Below are positions 1 to 10,046 of a stretch of 64,000 nt of DNA, piece after piece. The position numbers and the translations under genes are program-made. The notes under the pieces were generated by a model. That model was not told the origin of the DNA. It saw nothing but the letters and a program-made list of their open reading frames with translations, and ran no database searches. This DNA comes from Asparagopsis taxiformis (taxonomy: Eukaryota; Rhodophyta; Florideophyceae; Bonnemaisoniales; Bonnemaisoniaceae), in the NCBI GenBank assembly GCA_030407315.1, contig JALQPE010002008.1:115763-179762 (forward strand), written 5' to 3'. Position 1 is the first letter of the stretch. The number at the start of each line of letters is the position of its first letter.

Positions 1-642
1 CTCGTGACAGCTAGCAATGATAGGAAGGTCAGCTTGTGGGATGCGCGCAAATTATACCCGATGGACGCACTGTCGTCTTACACGCATGGTCGTGCTGTTT
101 GGTCGGCCTACTTTTCGCCGAATACTGGTTCCAAGCTTTTGACGACGTCGCAGGATAATAAGATACGTATTTGGAATGACGTGCATGCGTTTGGAGCTGG
201 AAGCGATGTCGAGAGTGCTCCACATTTAAAGCCGTTGGAGATTGTCCATTCACATGATTTCAACCGCTATCTCAATGCATTTCGCGCCAGCTGGGATTCA
301 AAGGATTGGAGAGACGATTTGTTCATGTGCGGACGATACCTCGGGGATGCATACAAACATGATGGGAAAGAGATTATGTTGCACCCGATTGACATGTTCT
401 CAGCCAAAACGGGTTTGCTTGTGCATTCATTGATTGACGCCAAGGTAACGCTCATATGCACCACCAACCGTTTCTGCCCGACGGAGGACGTGGTTGCAAC
501 TGCGGCTTCCGGAGACGTGATGCTGTGGGGAACGGGGCGGGAGGGGAAGCGTAGCAGAGACGACGACAAGGATGATGACGCGAGCGCAAAGGAGAGGGTG
601 AGCATTGTTGTAAACACACACAATAAACGGAAACGGACATAA
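1..642 (+). CDS. WD40 repeat protein, WDR76/DDB2-like, 5' partial
   Basis: The frame is open to the left edge of the window, and the first Met-like codon is only a GTG, so this is the C-terminal part of a longer gene. At least two WD40 blades are visible: one ending in SLWDAR at the very start, and one with LLTTSQDNKIRIWN near residue 60. A further blade (VVATAASGDVMLWG) follows. The order, with a long insert containing WDSKDWRDDLFMCGRY, resembles the last blades of WDR76/CMR1 and DDB2, chromatin-associated beta-propellers linked to DNA damage recognition. The last 35 residues are a charged tail (RSRDDDKDDD, ending NKRKRT) that could serve in nuclear targeting. It converges on the next gene, which ends 84 bp downstream. 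I am sure of the WD40 call and moderately sure of the subfamily. Confidence 0.8.
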   Translation, partial: LVTASNDRKVSLWDARKLYPMDALSSYTHGRAVWSAYFSPNTGSKLLTTSQDNKIRIWNDVHAFGAGSDVESAPHLKPLEIVHSHDFNRYLNAFRASWDSKDWRDDLFMCGRYLGDAYKHDGKEIMLHPIDMFSAKTGLLVHSLIDAKVTLICTTNRFCPTEDVVATAASGDVMLWGTGREGKRSRDDDKDDDASAKERVSIVVNTHNKRKRT

Positions 643-726
643 TGATTTTATATATATGTATGTCAAACATGTAAAGTCACAATGTTAGCAAAGACAGCGA
701 CAAGAACAAAAATCGGCGCAAAAATC

Positions 727-2349
727 TCAAGCCATATGTACAGCCACATCCCTGATACGTGTTGGACTATCAGCGCCCACTCCACACGACAGTGACGAAG
801 AGCCTTGATTCAAACTGCGCGGACTCAACTCGCCACCGAGCTGTGAAAAGCTGGTGCCGACCATCTTCCCGCGAATACGCGAGCCTCTCCGACTCGAAAC
901 GGGCAAGCGTACATTACGCGGCACGCCGCCAATACGCGACACACGCATCGACTGCGACAATCTCCTCTGTTGTTCGACGAGCAACTGTCGTCGTTTCTCG
1001 CGCAGCGTGTCCATCGCGCTGATCGACGGTTGCAAATCGTCGCGCATCCACGGCTGTCGCACGCCCGAACTGAACAGCGGCTGGCAGCTCTGCCGGCGCT
1101 GTCGCAGCTGCTGCTGCAGAACTTGCAGCTGTGCGCGTCGCAGGTCTGTACTGGAGAGCGACTGCGGCTGTGGCTGCGGTTGCGACGATCGGAGACTGGA
1201 TGTCGCCACGGGAGTACTGAGCGTACTGCGAGATCGAACGGGAGTCGCTTGCGCGACGCTGTCGTCGAGTTTATTGCGTTCGGCAAAGTCGAACATGGAT
1301 TGCAAAATGCGAAGATCCGACATGGAAATGGACGGTTGGGACTCTGCGCGTGCATCACTAAAGTTACAATGATCGTCCAATGGTTCGTCCATGCTGTCTT
1401 CGAACACGTCGAGCGTCTTTCTTGGCGGTTCTGAATGCGGCGGCGACGGCGATGGCGGACATAACGCCGCGTCCGGTCGTGCAACGGGCGACGCGTCGAG
1501 ATCCAAACGCGGCGAGCGTGGCGACGCGTCGGCGCACAGAGGCGCTCGGTTGTGCGACGTGACGGAACAGGGCGTCTCGGAATGTTGGGTGAGGTCACGT
1601 TGGCGATGCGCCGGCGGCGATGATTGCGTCACACGTGGCGGTGGCGCGTTATCAGACTCGTCATTGAATCCGAATATGCCGCCGACGAGTCTGCGTAACG
1701 ACGCCCAGAGTCGCAGCGGCGGGGAATCGGGCACGACGGGGGCTGGTGTCTGCATGTGTGAAGTTGTCGAATGTTGAGCGTGCACGGATTGGTCGGAATC
1801 GATTGATTTTCGAGCGTCCGCTATTGGAAGCGGGTCTAAATTGAGTACTTTGGACGGACGAGTAACCGTTGGTGTCACACGATCGCTCGACTCTTCCTGC
1901 GGGAAAAGTTGCCTCCGCACCGGCTGCGCGGGCGTCTTTGGAGCAGCCTGGTCGGCGTGAATCATCCTGCGCAGGGGATGGTGTATCGAATGTGTACTGG
2001 ACGATTTCTGTAGGGTAGTCACTTCTCCCGACAGAGATGTCGCCTGCAATGGGGCCGGGGTTGTGTTGGTCGACTTGACGTCTGAGAAGAGCACGCATGT
2101 GGTTTCGTGCTTTTCGCACAATTTCACGCGGATGTACACGTCGTTTGCGTCGAAGAGGGTCGCGGGCGACGAGGATTTGGACGATGGAGCGATGATGGGC
2201 CAGTCAGGCCAGTTGTCAGCCACAGTCTCGATGGTTCGCTTCTCGAGATCGGACATGTCGGGGTTGAACTCAAAGCCGTTTTGGGTTGACATCGAATGAG
2301 TGCGAGGCGCTTGGGCGCGCACGGTCTGCGTGCTGCGAGCGCGCTTCAT
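727..2349 (-). CDS. Uncharacterised Ser/Pro-rich, probably disordered protein
   Basis: A single 540-codon frame starts with ATG (MKRARS) and has no domain I recognise. The N-terminal 75 residues look the most ordered (DLEKRTIETVADNWPDWPI, then ANDVYIRVKLCEKHETTCVLF). The middle is rich in Ser, Pro, Thr and Arg with many SP/TP sites. Around residues 400-480 there is a Gln/Arg-rich, probably helical stretch (LQVLQQQLRQRRQ and LREKRRQLLVEQQRR). Basic clusters and SP/TP sites would suit a nuclear phosphoprotein, but that is inference. It is convergent with the WD40 gene and divergent from the pseudouridine synthase. An uninterrupted frame of this length supports a real gene. Confidence 0.7.
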   Translation of the reverse strand: MKRARSTQTVRAQAPRTHSMSTQNGFEFNPDMSDLEKRTIETVADNWPDWPIIAPSSKSSSPATLFDANDVYIRVKLCEKHETTCVLFSDVKSTNTTPAPLQATSLSGEVTTLQKSSSTHSIHHPLRRMIHADQAAPKTPAQPVRRQLFPQEESSDRVTPTVTRPSKVLNLDPLPIADARKSIDSDQSVHAQHSTTSHMQTPAPVVPDSPPLRLWASLRRLVGGIFGFNDESDNAPPPRVTQSSPPAHRQRDLTQHSETPCSVTSHNRAPLCADASPRSPRLDLDASPVARPDAALCPPSPSPPHSEPPRKTLDVFEDSMDEPLDDHCNFSDARAESQPSISMSDLRILQSMFDFAERNKLDDSVAQATPVRSRSTLSTPVATSSLRSSQPQPQPQSLSSTDLRRAQLQVLQQQLRQRRQSCQPLFSSGVRQPWMRDDLQPSISAMDTLREKRRQLLVEQQRRLSQSMRVSRIGGVPRNVRLPVSSRRGSRIRGKMVGTSFSQLGGELSPRSLNQGSSSLSCGVGADSPTRIRDVAVHMA

Positions 2350-2715
2350 GGCGGAACGATGGCAAGTTGAGGTGCAAGTATGGATTTGAGCTTGGGTTTA
2401 TTGAAGGGCAGTCGCAAGTTGTCTGGAGGGTGAGCAAGGAGCGGGTAAGGTATCATGGATGGATGATTTGTTTTTAGTATCAGTAAAGACGAGACGGATG
2501 GTTGGTCGGTTGCCAAGCGAGCGGACGTGGGAACAAGGAAGAACAATTGTTTCGCTGGCAGTTTGCACATGTGTCATACAGCCAGCGTACAATTGGTCAT
2601 ACGACTTTAATTTACGGAAGCAACTGGCTTATCGGACGTGTAATTGCCGACCATTTACACGACGCACGACACACATCATCTCAACACTGGCGCCTCACCA
2701 ATCTGTCAGTCCACC
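2350..2715. promoter_or_regulatory. Divergent intergenic region
   Basis: These 366 bases separate two divergently transcribed start codons, so both promoters should lie here. I see no clear TATA box or conserved motif. TTG-started extensions of the downstream frame run into it, but the good ATG context (CCACCATG) at 2716 argues that it is untranslated. Confidence 0.4.
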
Positions 2716-3570
2716 ATGTATTCCTACATCGCCCCAACCGCGCCCGCGCCCCCACCCGGCCGTCTCCGCGCACGCGTCTCCTATCTCGGCACAAACTACC
2801 ACGGCTGGCAATATCAGCTCGCGCATCCCACGGTGCAAGCGACGCTCGAGGCAGCGCTGACGCGACGCTTCAAGCAGCGCGTGCGCGTCGTCGCGGCGTC
2901 TCGCACCGACAGTGGCGTGCATGCGCGCGGACAAGCGGTTCATTTCGACGTGCCAAGCGTCTGTGTGCAACGGCTCCAAGACGATCGATATCTCGCTCAA
3001 TTGCAGCATTCGCTCAACCAGTTATTGCCGATCGACGTGCGTGTACGCGCCATAGCGCGCGCGCCGTCGCATCACCCGCGTGTCTGGAGCGCTATCTACA
3101 ACGCGACGGGCAAGTTGTACACGTATCGTTTCTCGATCGCCGACGTCTTCGACCCGTTGCAACGTCCCTTTCGTCACCACGAGTGGCGCGCCCGTAAACG
3201 CTTCGACCTCGACGACTTGCGTCGCGCCGCCCTCCTTTTTGAGGGGCGCCATGATTTTTCAGCCTTCACCAATTCGGCCGCCACACCGCCCGGCGTCCTG
3301 CCGCCCGTGCTCGTGAATCCGGTCAGAGAGATTCGCTCCGTTTCGGTTATCGATGAGGGCGATGCTTGTTTTCGCATCGAGTTTTTGTTGAATGGCGCTT
3401 TGTATAGAATGGTGAGGAATATTGTGGGTACTATGCTGGATGTTGCGGTCGGTCGATGCGAGTTGGCGTTTATTCATCATTTGTTCGAAATGAAGGATCG
3501 TCAGTTGGTGGGTAAGAGTGCGCCGGCAGAGGGTCTTTGTCTGGAGCATGTGTACTATGACGATTGGTGA
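2716..3570 (+). CDS. tRNA pseudouridine synthase, TruA family
   Basis: The 284-residue product matches the TruA family in length and layout. The catalytic motif ASRTDSGVHARGQ is present with the nucleophilic Asp at residue 65, preceded by the N-terminal YLGTNYHGWQ segment. Further on are the family blocks SAIYNATGKLYTYRF, HDFSAFTN and LYRMVRNIVGTMLDVAVGR. TruA-type enzymes isomerise uridines in the anticodon arm (positions 38-40) of tRNAs. The compact size without the extensions of eukaryotic PUS1/PUS3 suggests a bacterial-type, possibly organellar version, but the first 18 residues (MYSYIAPTAPAPPPGRLR) are not a convincing transit peptide. The start at 2716 lies in a CCACCATG context. Upstream in-frame codons are only TTG. 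Confidence 0.9.
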   Translation: MYSYIAPTAPAPPPGRLRARVSYLGTNYHGWQYQLAHPTVQATLEAALTRRFKQRVRVVAASRTDSGVHARGQAVHFDVPSVCVQRLQDDRYLAQLQHSLNQLLPIDVRVRAIARAPSHHPRVWSAIYNATGKLYTYRFSIADVFDPLQRPFRHHEWRARKRFDLDDLRRAALLFEGRHDFSAFTNSAATPPGVLPPVLVNPVREIRSVSVIDEGDACFRIEFLLNGALYRMVRNIVGTMLDVAVGRCELAFIHHLFEMKDRQLVGKSAPAEGLCLEHVYYDDW

Positions 3571-3809
3571 TTGCATCTGCTGTGACGCTTCCATCGTTAT
3601 CCAACAGCCAGGTTTTGCGTGCCATGCAAGCAGTTTGGTCTTCATGCTGGAACGCGTCATCTGTCCAAGCAAACCATCTCGTCGATGACAATCTCAGCCG
3701 ATGTTTACCATCCACTGCTTTCCACGTCACATAAACACAACAAAATGATCGCGTCCCAATCTCGCAACTAAACTTTATTGTCCGCCACACATCTCGACAC
3801 GCGCCAAAT

Positions 3810-6800
3810 TTACGCGAGTAGTCCTTTCCGAGATGCATTTCTCTTGTTCGATATCTCCTTCCGATGGTCAATAACCTCCTTCTTACTACTCCGGCCGCTA
3901 TTCGACTCCTTCGCCATGCTCCCACCATCCTCCGCTTCAATCATATTCTTAATAGGTGTAATAGCCTGCCCGTATTTCTTGACAACCTTCTGCTTGATAG
4001 CAGTTCGATAAGACGTTGAAGATTGTAGCTCACGCGTGAGAGGCGCACTAACTTCGCATTCCCACTGTTCGGCAGACGTAAACGGAAAGGGCACAGCAGA
4101 AAGCGTCAATTCCGCCGCCTTTTTGATACGTTTCTGGTTTAGAATCACATGCTTCAATTTGCCGTCCTTACGACCTTTCACAGCTTTGGATCGAGCGGCT
4201 TCCAGTCTCTCACGTGCCGCCCTCGCAAAGTCACTCTCTCCCTTTCTCTTCTTCCTTATACCTGCACCATCCCACGAGCCCCATCCCGGTAAAACTTCAG
4301 CCCCAATATCCTTTGCCGATGGCAGTTCGCCCGCAATCTCTTCATCCTTGGCAGCCTGAAACTCCGCCTCGTCTGCTCCACCAGCTCCTGCAAATGCTCT
4401 CGCAACCATTTCCATTTTCGCCTTGTCCGCATTTCTAGCTTCTTGTGTCTGATTGTCTTGAATGGTTACTTTTCGTCCCTTTCGATCTTTCTTTGTACCG
4501 GCATTTTGCGCTGACGCACTTGGCTCTTTGCCACCAACTGGACTTGTTCTAGGTGCAGGCGTTTCTTGACCAAATACCGCAACCATTTCTATTTTCGACT
4601 TGTCCCCATTTCTAGCTTCTTGAGTCTGATTGTCTTGAAATGTTACTTTCCGTCCCTTCCGCTTTTTCTTCTTTTTGTTGACATTTTCTGCTGATGCGCC
4701 CGCTTCTGGCGCATCCACATCGCCTGTCTTAGTTGCGGGCAACGTTGCCGCAGGTGCCTCAACATCCGTGTCCATTTTCGCCATGTCCACATCTCCCGCA
4801 TGTTGGGTCTGATTTTCTTGAACAGCGCTTTTTCGTCCCTTCTTCTTCTTCTTTGTAGTGACATTCTCTCCTGATGCACCAGCTTCTGGCACAACTTCAC
4901 TTTTCTTAGTTGCGGGCAATGCTGCTGCAGGTGCGTCAGCAACTGTTCCGGTTTTCGCCTTGTCCGCATCTGCCGTTTGTTGGATCTGATTGTCCTGAAT
5001 AGTTGCTTTCCGTCCCTTTCGCTTCTTCTTCTTTGTGCTGATATTTTCCGCTGATGCACTCGGTTTTGGCACAACTACTTGACTTGCTTTCGTTGTGGGC
5101 ACAGCCACGGCAGGTATTTCGGCAACTGTTTCCACTTTCGCCTTGTCCACAACTGGTGCCTTTTGTGCCGCATTATTTTGAACACGGCCTTTCTGCCCCT
5201 TCCGCTTTTTCTTTTTTGTATCGATATGTTCTGTTGATGCACTCGGTTCTGGCACTACTTCCCTAGTCTCCGTTGTAGGCGTCGAGCAAAATTTGGGTGG
5301 AGCATCATCTTGTCTGCTTTCGGAACCTTTGCTAAATTGAACTCGTCGCGTGCTGCGCGACGGCTTCAATGACGCTTTGGACTCAACATTATCAACACCA
5401 GGTTCCGCCCTTCCCTCGTCCGTAATTTCTGGATCAGGAGTTTCTTCCGGCTTCGTCAGGAGCTCCTTAACAAAAGAAGGTTCTTTTCCACTCGTGAAGC
5501 CCGTTAGCCACGGATTGTGAGTGCTCTCAGCAGAAGGCTTGCCTTCAACCTTAGTGCTGTCACCCACGGAAAGTTTACCTCCAAGCGTAGTAGTAAAACC
5601 CACTTTGGTAGTATTACCCTCTTCAACCACATCTCTGAATTTCTGAGGCCGCCTAGTTGGGTTATTGGACCCATGCGTGCGATCCTCCTTCGAGTATGCT
5701 GCGATGGTTCTCTTCTTGCTAGCGACGGCCTCCTCGTCGTCATCATCATCCCCATAGCTAAGCTTGGAGAAATTTACTTGGTTCTTACCAGAGGCATCGT
5801 CAGCGGGTGATGTCTTGGGTTGTTTTGCACCTGAAAATGTGATTCTGCCAGTAGATGATTGCTTTTTCCTCTTCTTGCCTTTCTTGTCAGGGCCATTGTC
5901 TTCAAAAATGTCATTGCCCATTTCATCGAGCAGTGCCTGTGCTTCCTTTCTCCTCCGTTCTTGCGCATCCTGCATGAATTTCATGCCCATGATGCCTTTT
6001 GGTTTTTTCTTCTTGCCAGTATGAGAACCTTGTCCCGACTCAATTTCGTTTCTAAGAACATCAACTTCCTCCTGAAATCCCGCTGGATCCGCATCTCCGT
6101 AATCTTCTTCATCAGAACTATCTATTACATCTTGCCTTTTTCTAAGTTCTTCATGCAATTGTAACTGCTCCTCGATTGCAGCACGAGTTTCCGGATTACG
6201 ATTGGCCTCACCTCTTTGTAGTTGTCGTTTCACCCATTTGGACGTATTTTTATGTCGCAGAGTCATGCGTTCTTCAGCTCTCTTACGAGCGATGGCCAAG
6301 CTTTCACCCTCTTCATCCTCGTCAATGCCGTGTCCATGTTTGTCTAGAATATTGTACATTTCCCTCTTCATAATCTTCCTGTATTTGCGCGATTTGATCT
6401 TCTTAATGCGCTTCATCTTATGATCGTAGAAGAACATCTGCGATCGAATTCTCGCAAGTTCCCTCCTCCTCTCCTTCAATTCTTCAACAGTAATTTTCTG
6501 GTCCCCCAGCTCATCGAATCCAACACGGTCACTCTTCATACCTGCCTCGGTCAACAAGTTCTCAATCTCTAGTTCATACTCGTTGGTCGGAACGACAGCG
6601 GTGGCAAGAGCACTCGTATCACGTCTCACTTCGGGGGGCGCATCTAGTGGAAACACCAACTGGTCTTTCACTCGATTGAATTGAACAGTATCATGCCACT
6701 TTCTCACATCACGTTTAGTTTTCTTATACGCAAGCGATCTCTCAATCCTTTGATTGACGACATTCGGCAATGGAACATGCTCGGCCATATTCTTTTTATA

Positions 6801-7364
6801 CTCAAGCTCTTTGCGGATCTTCCACTTCAGTTCCTTCAGTTCTCCACCGGTGTTAACATCATCGCCATCAATAGTAGACAGCATTCGCGCGAGCATTTCA
6901 TCATGCGGCAATTCCTCTGAAACCGCCACCGCATCCGGACGCTCCTTGCCGAAACAGGGGTCGACTATTCTTGCTTTGCGAATCTCAGAGCGGTCGAGGT
7001 CCCTGCGCTGGGTTGCGGCGTACACAACGGAGTCCAATGCGGCGTCTGGAGGCAGATGTGAGGCGTCCTCATCGTCCGAAAATTCTGGCTGCTGTTCGGA
7101 TGGCTTCGGAATGACACCGCGTGTCAGCTTACTAGCTGTGGCGGATATTGCGCCTCGTTTAGACGCCAGCATATCTGAGAGGAGCATTTGACCGGGTTCA
7201 TCGCCGTCGGATTCATCTTCACTGTCGTGTGGGGCACGCGAATTTCGGCTTGGCAAAGCGGCTTCGTCCGGCCCGGATGCGCAGTCGGAATCAATTTCCT
7301 CGTCCGAGTCGCCGCGCGGGATTCGAAATCGCGGATCTTCTTCGCCTTCTGAATCTGAGCTCAT
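3810..7364 (-). CDS. UTP14: U3 snoRNP / SSU processome protein UTP14
   Basis: The protein has 1184 residues and starts with ATG followed by an acidic N-terminus (SSDSEGEEDPRF). Family landmarks are visible in order: WHDTVQFNRVKDQLVFPLDAP near residue 220, a long Lys/Glu-rich helical part (ERMTLRHKNTSKWVKRQLQ), NPWLTGF near 615, GWGSWDGAGI near residue 1030, and a C-terminal block with RKDGKLKHVILNQKRIKKAAELTLSAVPFPF. UTP14 is a nucleolar component of the small-subunit processome and an activator of the helicase Dhr1/DHX37 in 18S rRNA maturation. The protein is longer than yeast UTP14 (about 900 residues), partly because of a five-fold internal repeat (separate entry). There are no introns. 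A second SSU-processome-related gene (FCF2 domain) lies 2 kb away. Confidence 0.9.
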   Translation of the reverse strand: MSSDSEGEEDPRFRIPRGDSDEEIDSDCASGPDEAALPSRNSRAPHDSEDESDGDEPGQMLLSDMLASKRGAISATASKLTRGVIPKPSEQQPEFSDDEDASHLPPDAALDSVVYAATQRRDLDRSEIRKARIVDPCFGKERPDAVAVSEELPHDEMLARMLSTIDGDDVNTGGELKELKWKIRKELEYKKNMAEHVPLPNVVNQRIERSLAYKKTKRDVRKWHDTVQFNRVKDQLVFPLDAPPEVRRDTSALATAVVPTNEYELEIENLLTEAGMKSDRVGFDELGDQKITVEELKERRRELARIRSQMFFYDHKMKRIKKIKSRKYRKIMKREMYNILDKHGHGIDEDEEGESLAIARKRAEERMTLRHKNTSKWVKRQLQRGEANRNPETRAAIEEQLQLHEELRKRQDVIDSSDEEDYGDADPAGFQEEVDVLRNEIESGQGSHTGKKKKPKGIMGMKFMQDAQERRRKEAQALLDEMGNDIFEDNGPDKKGKKRKKQSSTGRITFSGAKQPKTSPADDASGKNQVNFSKLSYGDDDDDEEAVASKKRTIAAYSKEDRTHGSNNPTRRPQKFRDVVEEGNTTKVGFTTTLGGKLSVGDSTKVEGKPSAESTHNPWLTGFTSGKEPSFVKELLTKPEETPDPEITDEGRAEPGVDNVESKASLKPSRSTRRVQFSKGSESRQDDAPPKFCSTPTTETREVVPEPSASTEHIDTKKKKRKGQKGRVQNNAAQKAPVVDKAKVETVAEIPAVAVPTTKASQVVVPKPSASAENISTKKKKRKGRKATIQDNQIQQTADADKAKTGTVADAPAAALPATKKSEVVPEAGASGENVTTKKKKKGRKSAVQENQTQHAGDVDMAKMDTDVEAPAATLPATKTGDVDAPEAGASAENVNKKKKKRKGRKVTFQDNQTQEARNGDKSKIEMVAVFGQETPAPRTSPVGGKEPSASAQNAGTKKDRKGRKVTIQDNQTQEARNADKAKMEMVARAFAGAGGADEAEFQAAKDEEIAGELPSAKDIGAEVLPGWGSWDGAGIRKKRKGESDFARAARERLEAARSKAVKGRKDGKLKHVILNQKRIKKAAELTLSAVPFPFTSAEQWECEVSAPLTRELQSSTSYRTAIKQKVVKKYGQAITPIKNMIEAEDGGSMAKESNSGRSSKKEVIDHRKEISNKRNASRKGLLA
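4385..5275 (-). repeat. Five imperfect ~60-residue repeats inside UTP14
   Basis: Residues of about 697-993 of UTP14 consist of five tandem, diverged copies of a ~180-bp unit. Each copy has a PSAS/AGAS-type segment, then a lysine-arginine block (KKKKRKGRK and variants), a polar segment ending in DNQTQ-like residues, a DKAK motif, and an Ala/Pro/Thr-rich linker. The fourth and fifth copies share the segment QDNQTQEARN exactly, so the array has been expanding or homogenising recently. Confidence 0.85.
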
Positions 7365-8300
7365 TGTTTCGTCAGATAGTGTTGTTTGTCAAGTGAAACG
7401 GATGGAGATGGTCGAAGCTCATACTGGCAAGATGCGGGCGATGGCGGCGGCGTAGATTGTCGGTGGTACTACAGAAGCAGGTAGCCGCTGGGTAACCGCT
7501 TCTCATACGTGTACTCTTCGTTGGCCAAAAAACACTTCATAGGTGTACACGCCGATGCGTGGGACGAACAGGGAAAAATGCCACGTTGACAGCTGGCACA
7601 AAGTCTCAACTTTTTTAAATCTTCTAAGGGTTCATGATGTAGTCCTTTATGTTCCGTTAACTGACTGACAAGTTGAGCAGCCGGAAGAAGCTGCTACGAT
7701 ATCTTTGAAAGAGATTTCATGCTTCCACTACGCGCACACGGTGAATGAATGCAACCTGAAGTGGATGTATGCTCTACCAAGAAACCTCAAGCAAGTCACC
7801 TCGTTTTGATCCTCATCTGTTACAAATCGTGGATATCTATCATACACTCTTAATTCACTATTTAACGCCTGAGCAATAGTCAACCTCCAGTCCTATAACC
7901 CTTCACTCCGCAACGCCATATTTTCAGCATGCACATAAACCAAAGTACCGGCATGTTAAATATGACCGACCACACCCGCAATAAACGCAAAGCCCCAAGC
8001 AGGGCAACACGCACATCAAACATCGGCAACAAGCGAGAACACGCACCGTGGCGGGGGTGGAAAACTTTCAAAAACTTACACCAACCACGTGCGGCACGAC
8101 CGGCAGCGCGTCTAAAAATCGGCATCAAATTGAGCGACGAATCATTTCCGCCAACGATCGTCCGTTCAATCACGCGGCGCAAGTCGAAGAGCTGAACCAT
8201 TCGAGTGGACGCCAACCACCGCATCGCTTCCACCCTACGTCGTTCCAAACGCATGCGGCAAGTCCACTAATCACCAGCGTGTCTGCCCACCCCGCATCTC
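7365..8300. other. 936-bp divergent intergenic region
   Basis: This region lies between the UTP14 and TMEM198-like start codons. Short open frames on both strands lack family features or a plausible start. I see no RNA gene or repeat. Confidence 0.4.
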
Positions 8301-9278
8301 ATGGCGGTGATGACGTCCGTCACCGACAACGCCAACATGCTATGGTCGACAATCACAGCGTACGCGGCGTCGCACCACGATGGAATAGTCGCACTCCTGC
8401 TCTTCACCGGCGTGATAATCTCTTTCTCTGGACGTACATTACTGCGTCCAACCGTCTTCCTGCTCGGCTTTGTGCCGTCCGCCATCACCGTATCCGCGCT
8501 CGGCCTCGCCCTCGTGCAGGACGAGAGCCCGTCCAACATGTCGCTGCTCCAATGCATCGTGCTGCTCGTCGGCTTTGCCGTGGCCGTTCTCGTGGGTATT
8601 GTGATGTTACGTCTGTTGTTTCGCATCGCGACCTTTCTTCTCTGCGCTGGATTTGGCGCCGTGCTCGTCCTCGTCTCCCATCTGTTTCTTTTCGAGCCCG
8701 CGACCGACCAGAATGCGCTGATCCTCCTGTATGCCATCATGCTGTTAGCCGCGCTGGTGGCCGGGCTCTTCTCGGTTTCGTATCCGGACACGGGGATCAT
8801 TCTCGGTACTGCGTTTGATGGCTCGGCTATGTCTGTGTTTTGTCTCGCGCGATTTCTGGGGCATCGACCGCCGGTGTTGTCGACCGTGCCGGTTGGAACT
8901 CAGGTCTCAACGTGGTGGTCGATCGGATATGGATCGGCCGTGCTCATTCTGGGCATTTTTGGTGCAATGACGCAGAGACAGGTGGCAAAGGCGGACGCAA
9001 TCATCGCAAAGGCCGCGGAGACTGGCGCAGAGGATGAGAATGCCTCGTATGCTATCAGTGATCATGAGCATTTGAATTTGCTTGGTTCTGTTGAACCACC
9101 TCGCACACCACCCTACATGCGCTCGGGGCACAATTCGCCAGGCAATAGTGGATATGGTGCGGTTGATCAAGAGGATACGCAGTACTCTGTCGTTCATAAT
9201 CTTGGTGCTGCACCTTTGGGAGCCTCTATGGATCAGTATAAGAGTGGGAAAGAATTTAACGGCCCTTTACCTTTGTAG
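8301..9278 (+). CDS. TMEM198/DUF4203-like multi-pass membrane protein
   Basis: The 325-residue protein starts with ATG and has about seven hydrophobic segments between residues 28 and 225. They include GIVALLLFTGVIISF, TVFLLGFVPSAITVSALGLAL, CIVLLVGFAVAVLVGIVMLRLLF, FLLCAGFGAVLVLVSHLFLF and ILLYAIMLLAALVAGLFSV. The pattern of a hairpin with an RPTVFLLGF-type motif followed by small-residue-rich helices resembles the TMEM198/TM7SF3 (DUF4203) family, whose biochemical role is poorly known. The C-terminal 95 residues are hydrophilic, with proline- and tyrosine-containing segments, and probably cytosolic. The 3' end is convergent with the FCF2 gene about 100 bp away. Confidence 0.65.
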   Translation: MAVMTSVTDNANMLWSTITAYAASHHDGIVALLLFTGVIISFSGRTLLRPTVFLLGFVPSAITVSALGLALVQDESPSNMSLLQCIVLLVGFAVAVLVGIVMLRLLFRIATFLLCAGFGAVLVLVSHLFLFEPATDQNALILLYAIMLLAALVAGLFSVSYPDTGIILGTAFDGSAMSVFCLARFLGHRPPVLSTVPVGTQVSTWWSIGYGSAVLILGIFGAMTQRQVAKADAIIAKAAETGAEDENASYAISDHEHLNLLGSVEPPRTPPYMRSGHNSPGNSGYGAVDQEDTQYSVVHNLGAAPLGASMDQYKSGKEFNGPLPL

Positions 9279-9380
9279 ATGTACGATGTATCAATACGAC
9301 AGACTAACATTAAACTTATTGTACGGTACCAACGCCTCAAACTTTTGTTTTCATTCACAACAAACGTATCAATAGATCGC

Positions 9381-10046
9381 TCACCACTCTGCAGACCGTC
9401 TCTTCTTCTTCTTAGCAGCAGGGTCGATGACGCGCTTCTTAACGCGGCCTTGCGTCTGCAATTTTCGATATCGAGTTTTCGTAAACTGCTGCACGCGCTC
9501 ATCTGACATAACCTCATCCGTAAAAGTCTTCCTCCGTTCACGTTTTGTAAGTCTACCAGAATAAAACTCATGTGCGCCGACGACAACAGTACCGACATGA
9601 ACGCGTGATGGCAGCTCTCCCGGCTTCCTGCCGGTACCCGAAGACTTGTAGAAGCGCTTCGGATCCAAATGGTTTCGATTTTCAATAAGGCGCAAATCTT
9701 TCTCCAGTTCTGGCGTCATTCGCACAACCGGAATTTCATGCCAATCCTTGGCTGTCTTCCGCGGCGGCGTCGCTGGTCTGTCTTTGTCGTTTGCAACAAC
9801 ACTTTCGAGAGTACTCCAATCGCCTTGCACTCTTTCCACTGCGGTATTTTTCTCATTCTTCGGGTTTGGTTTGACAGTTTCACTGTTCTGTTGGGATTTC
9901 TTCAAGAACTTAAGCGCGGATTTCTCTTCCGCCTCTATGTCGTCCAGGGTAGAATGGCCAAACAATGCCTCCGTCGCGGGCATCAGCAAAACATTGGACC
10001 CTAGACGATTGTAATCTCTCAATTTGGCTTCTTTTTCCTCCTCCAT
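9381..10046 (-). CDS. FCF2: FCF2-domain pre-rRNA processing protein (DNTTIP2/FCF2-like)
   Basis: The C-terminal half is a good FCF2 domain: DWHEIPVVRMTPELEKDLRL, NHLDPKRFYK, RVHVGTVVVGAHEFYSGRLT and KRERRKTFTDEVM, then RYRKLQ and a lysine-rich tail. FCF2 and its animal relative DNTTIP2 act in the nucleolus in early cleavage of the 35S pre-rRNA towards 18S. I chose the ATG at 10046 (221 residues) because it sits in a strong context (CACCATGG) and begins an acidic, charged sequence (MEEEKEAKLRDYNRLG). An upstream in-frame ATG at 10190 would add 48 Cys/Arg-rich residues unlike the rest. The gene is divergent from the SRR1-domain gene. Confidence 0.85.
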   Translation of the reverse strand: MEEEKEAKLRDYNRLGSNVLLMPATEALFGHSTLDDIEAEEKSALKFLKKSQQNSETVKPNPKNEKNTAVERVQGDWSTLESVVANDKDRPATPPRKTAKDWHEIPVVRMTPELEKDLRLIENRNHLDPKRFYKSSGTGRKPGELPSRVHVGTVVVGAHEFYSGRLTKRERRKTFTDEVMSDERVQQFTKTRYRKLQTQGRVKKRVIDPAAKKKKRRSAEW

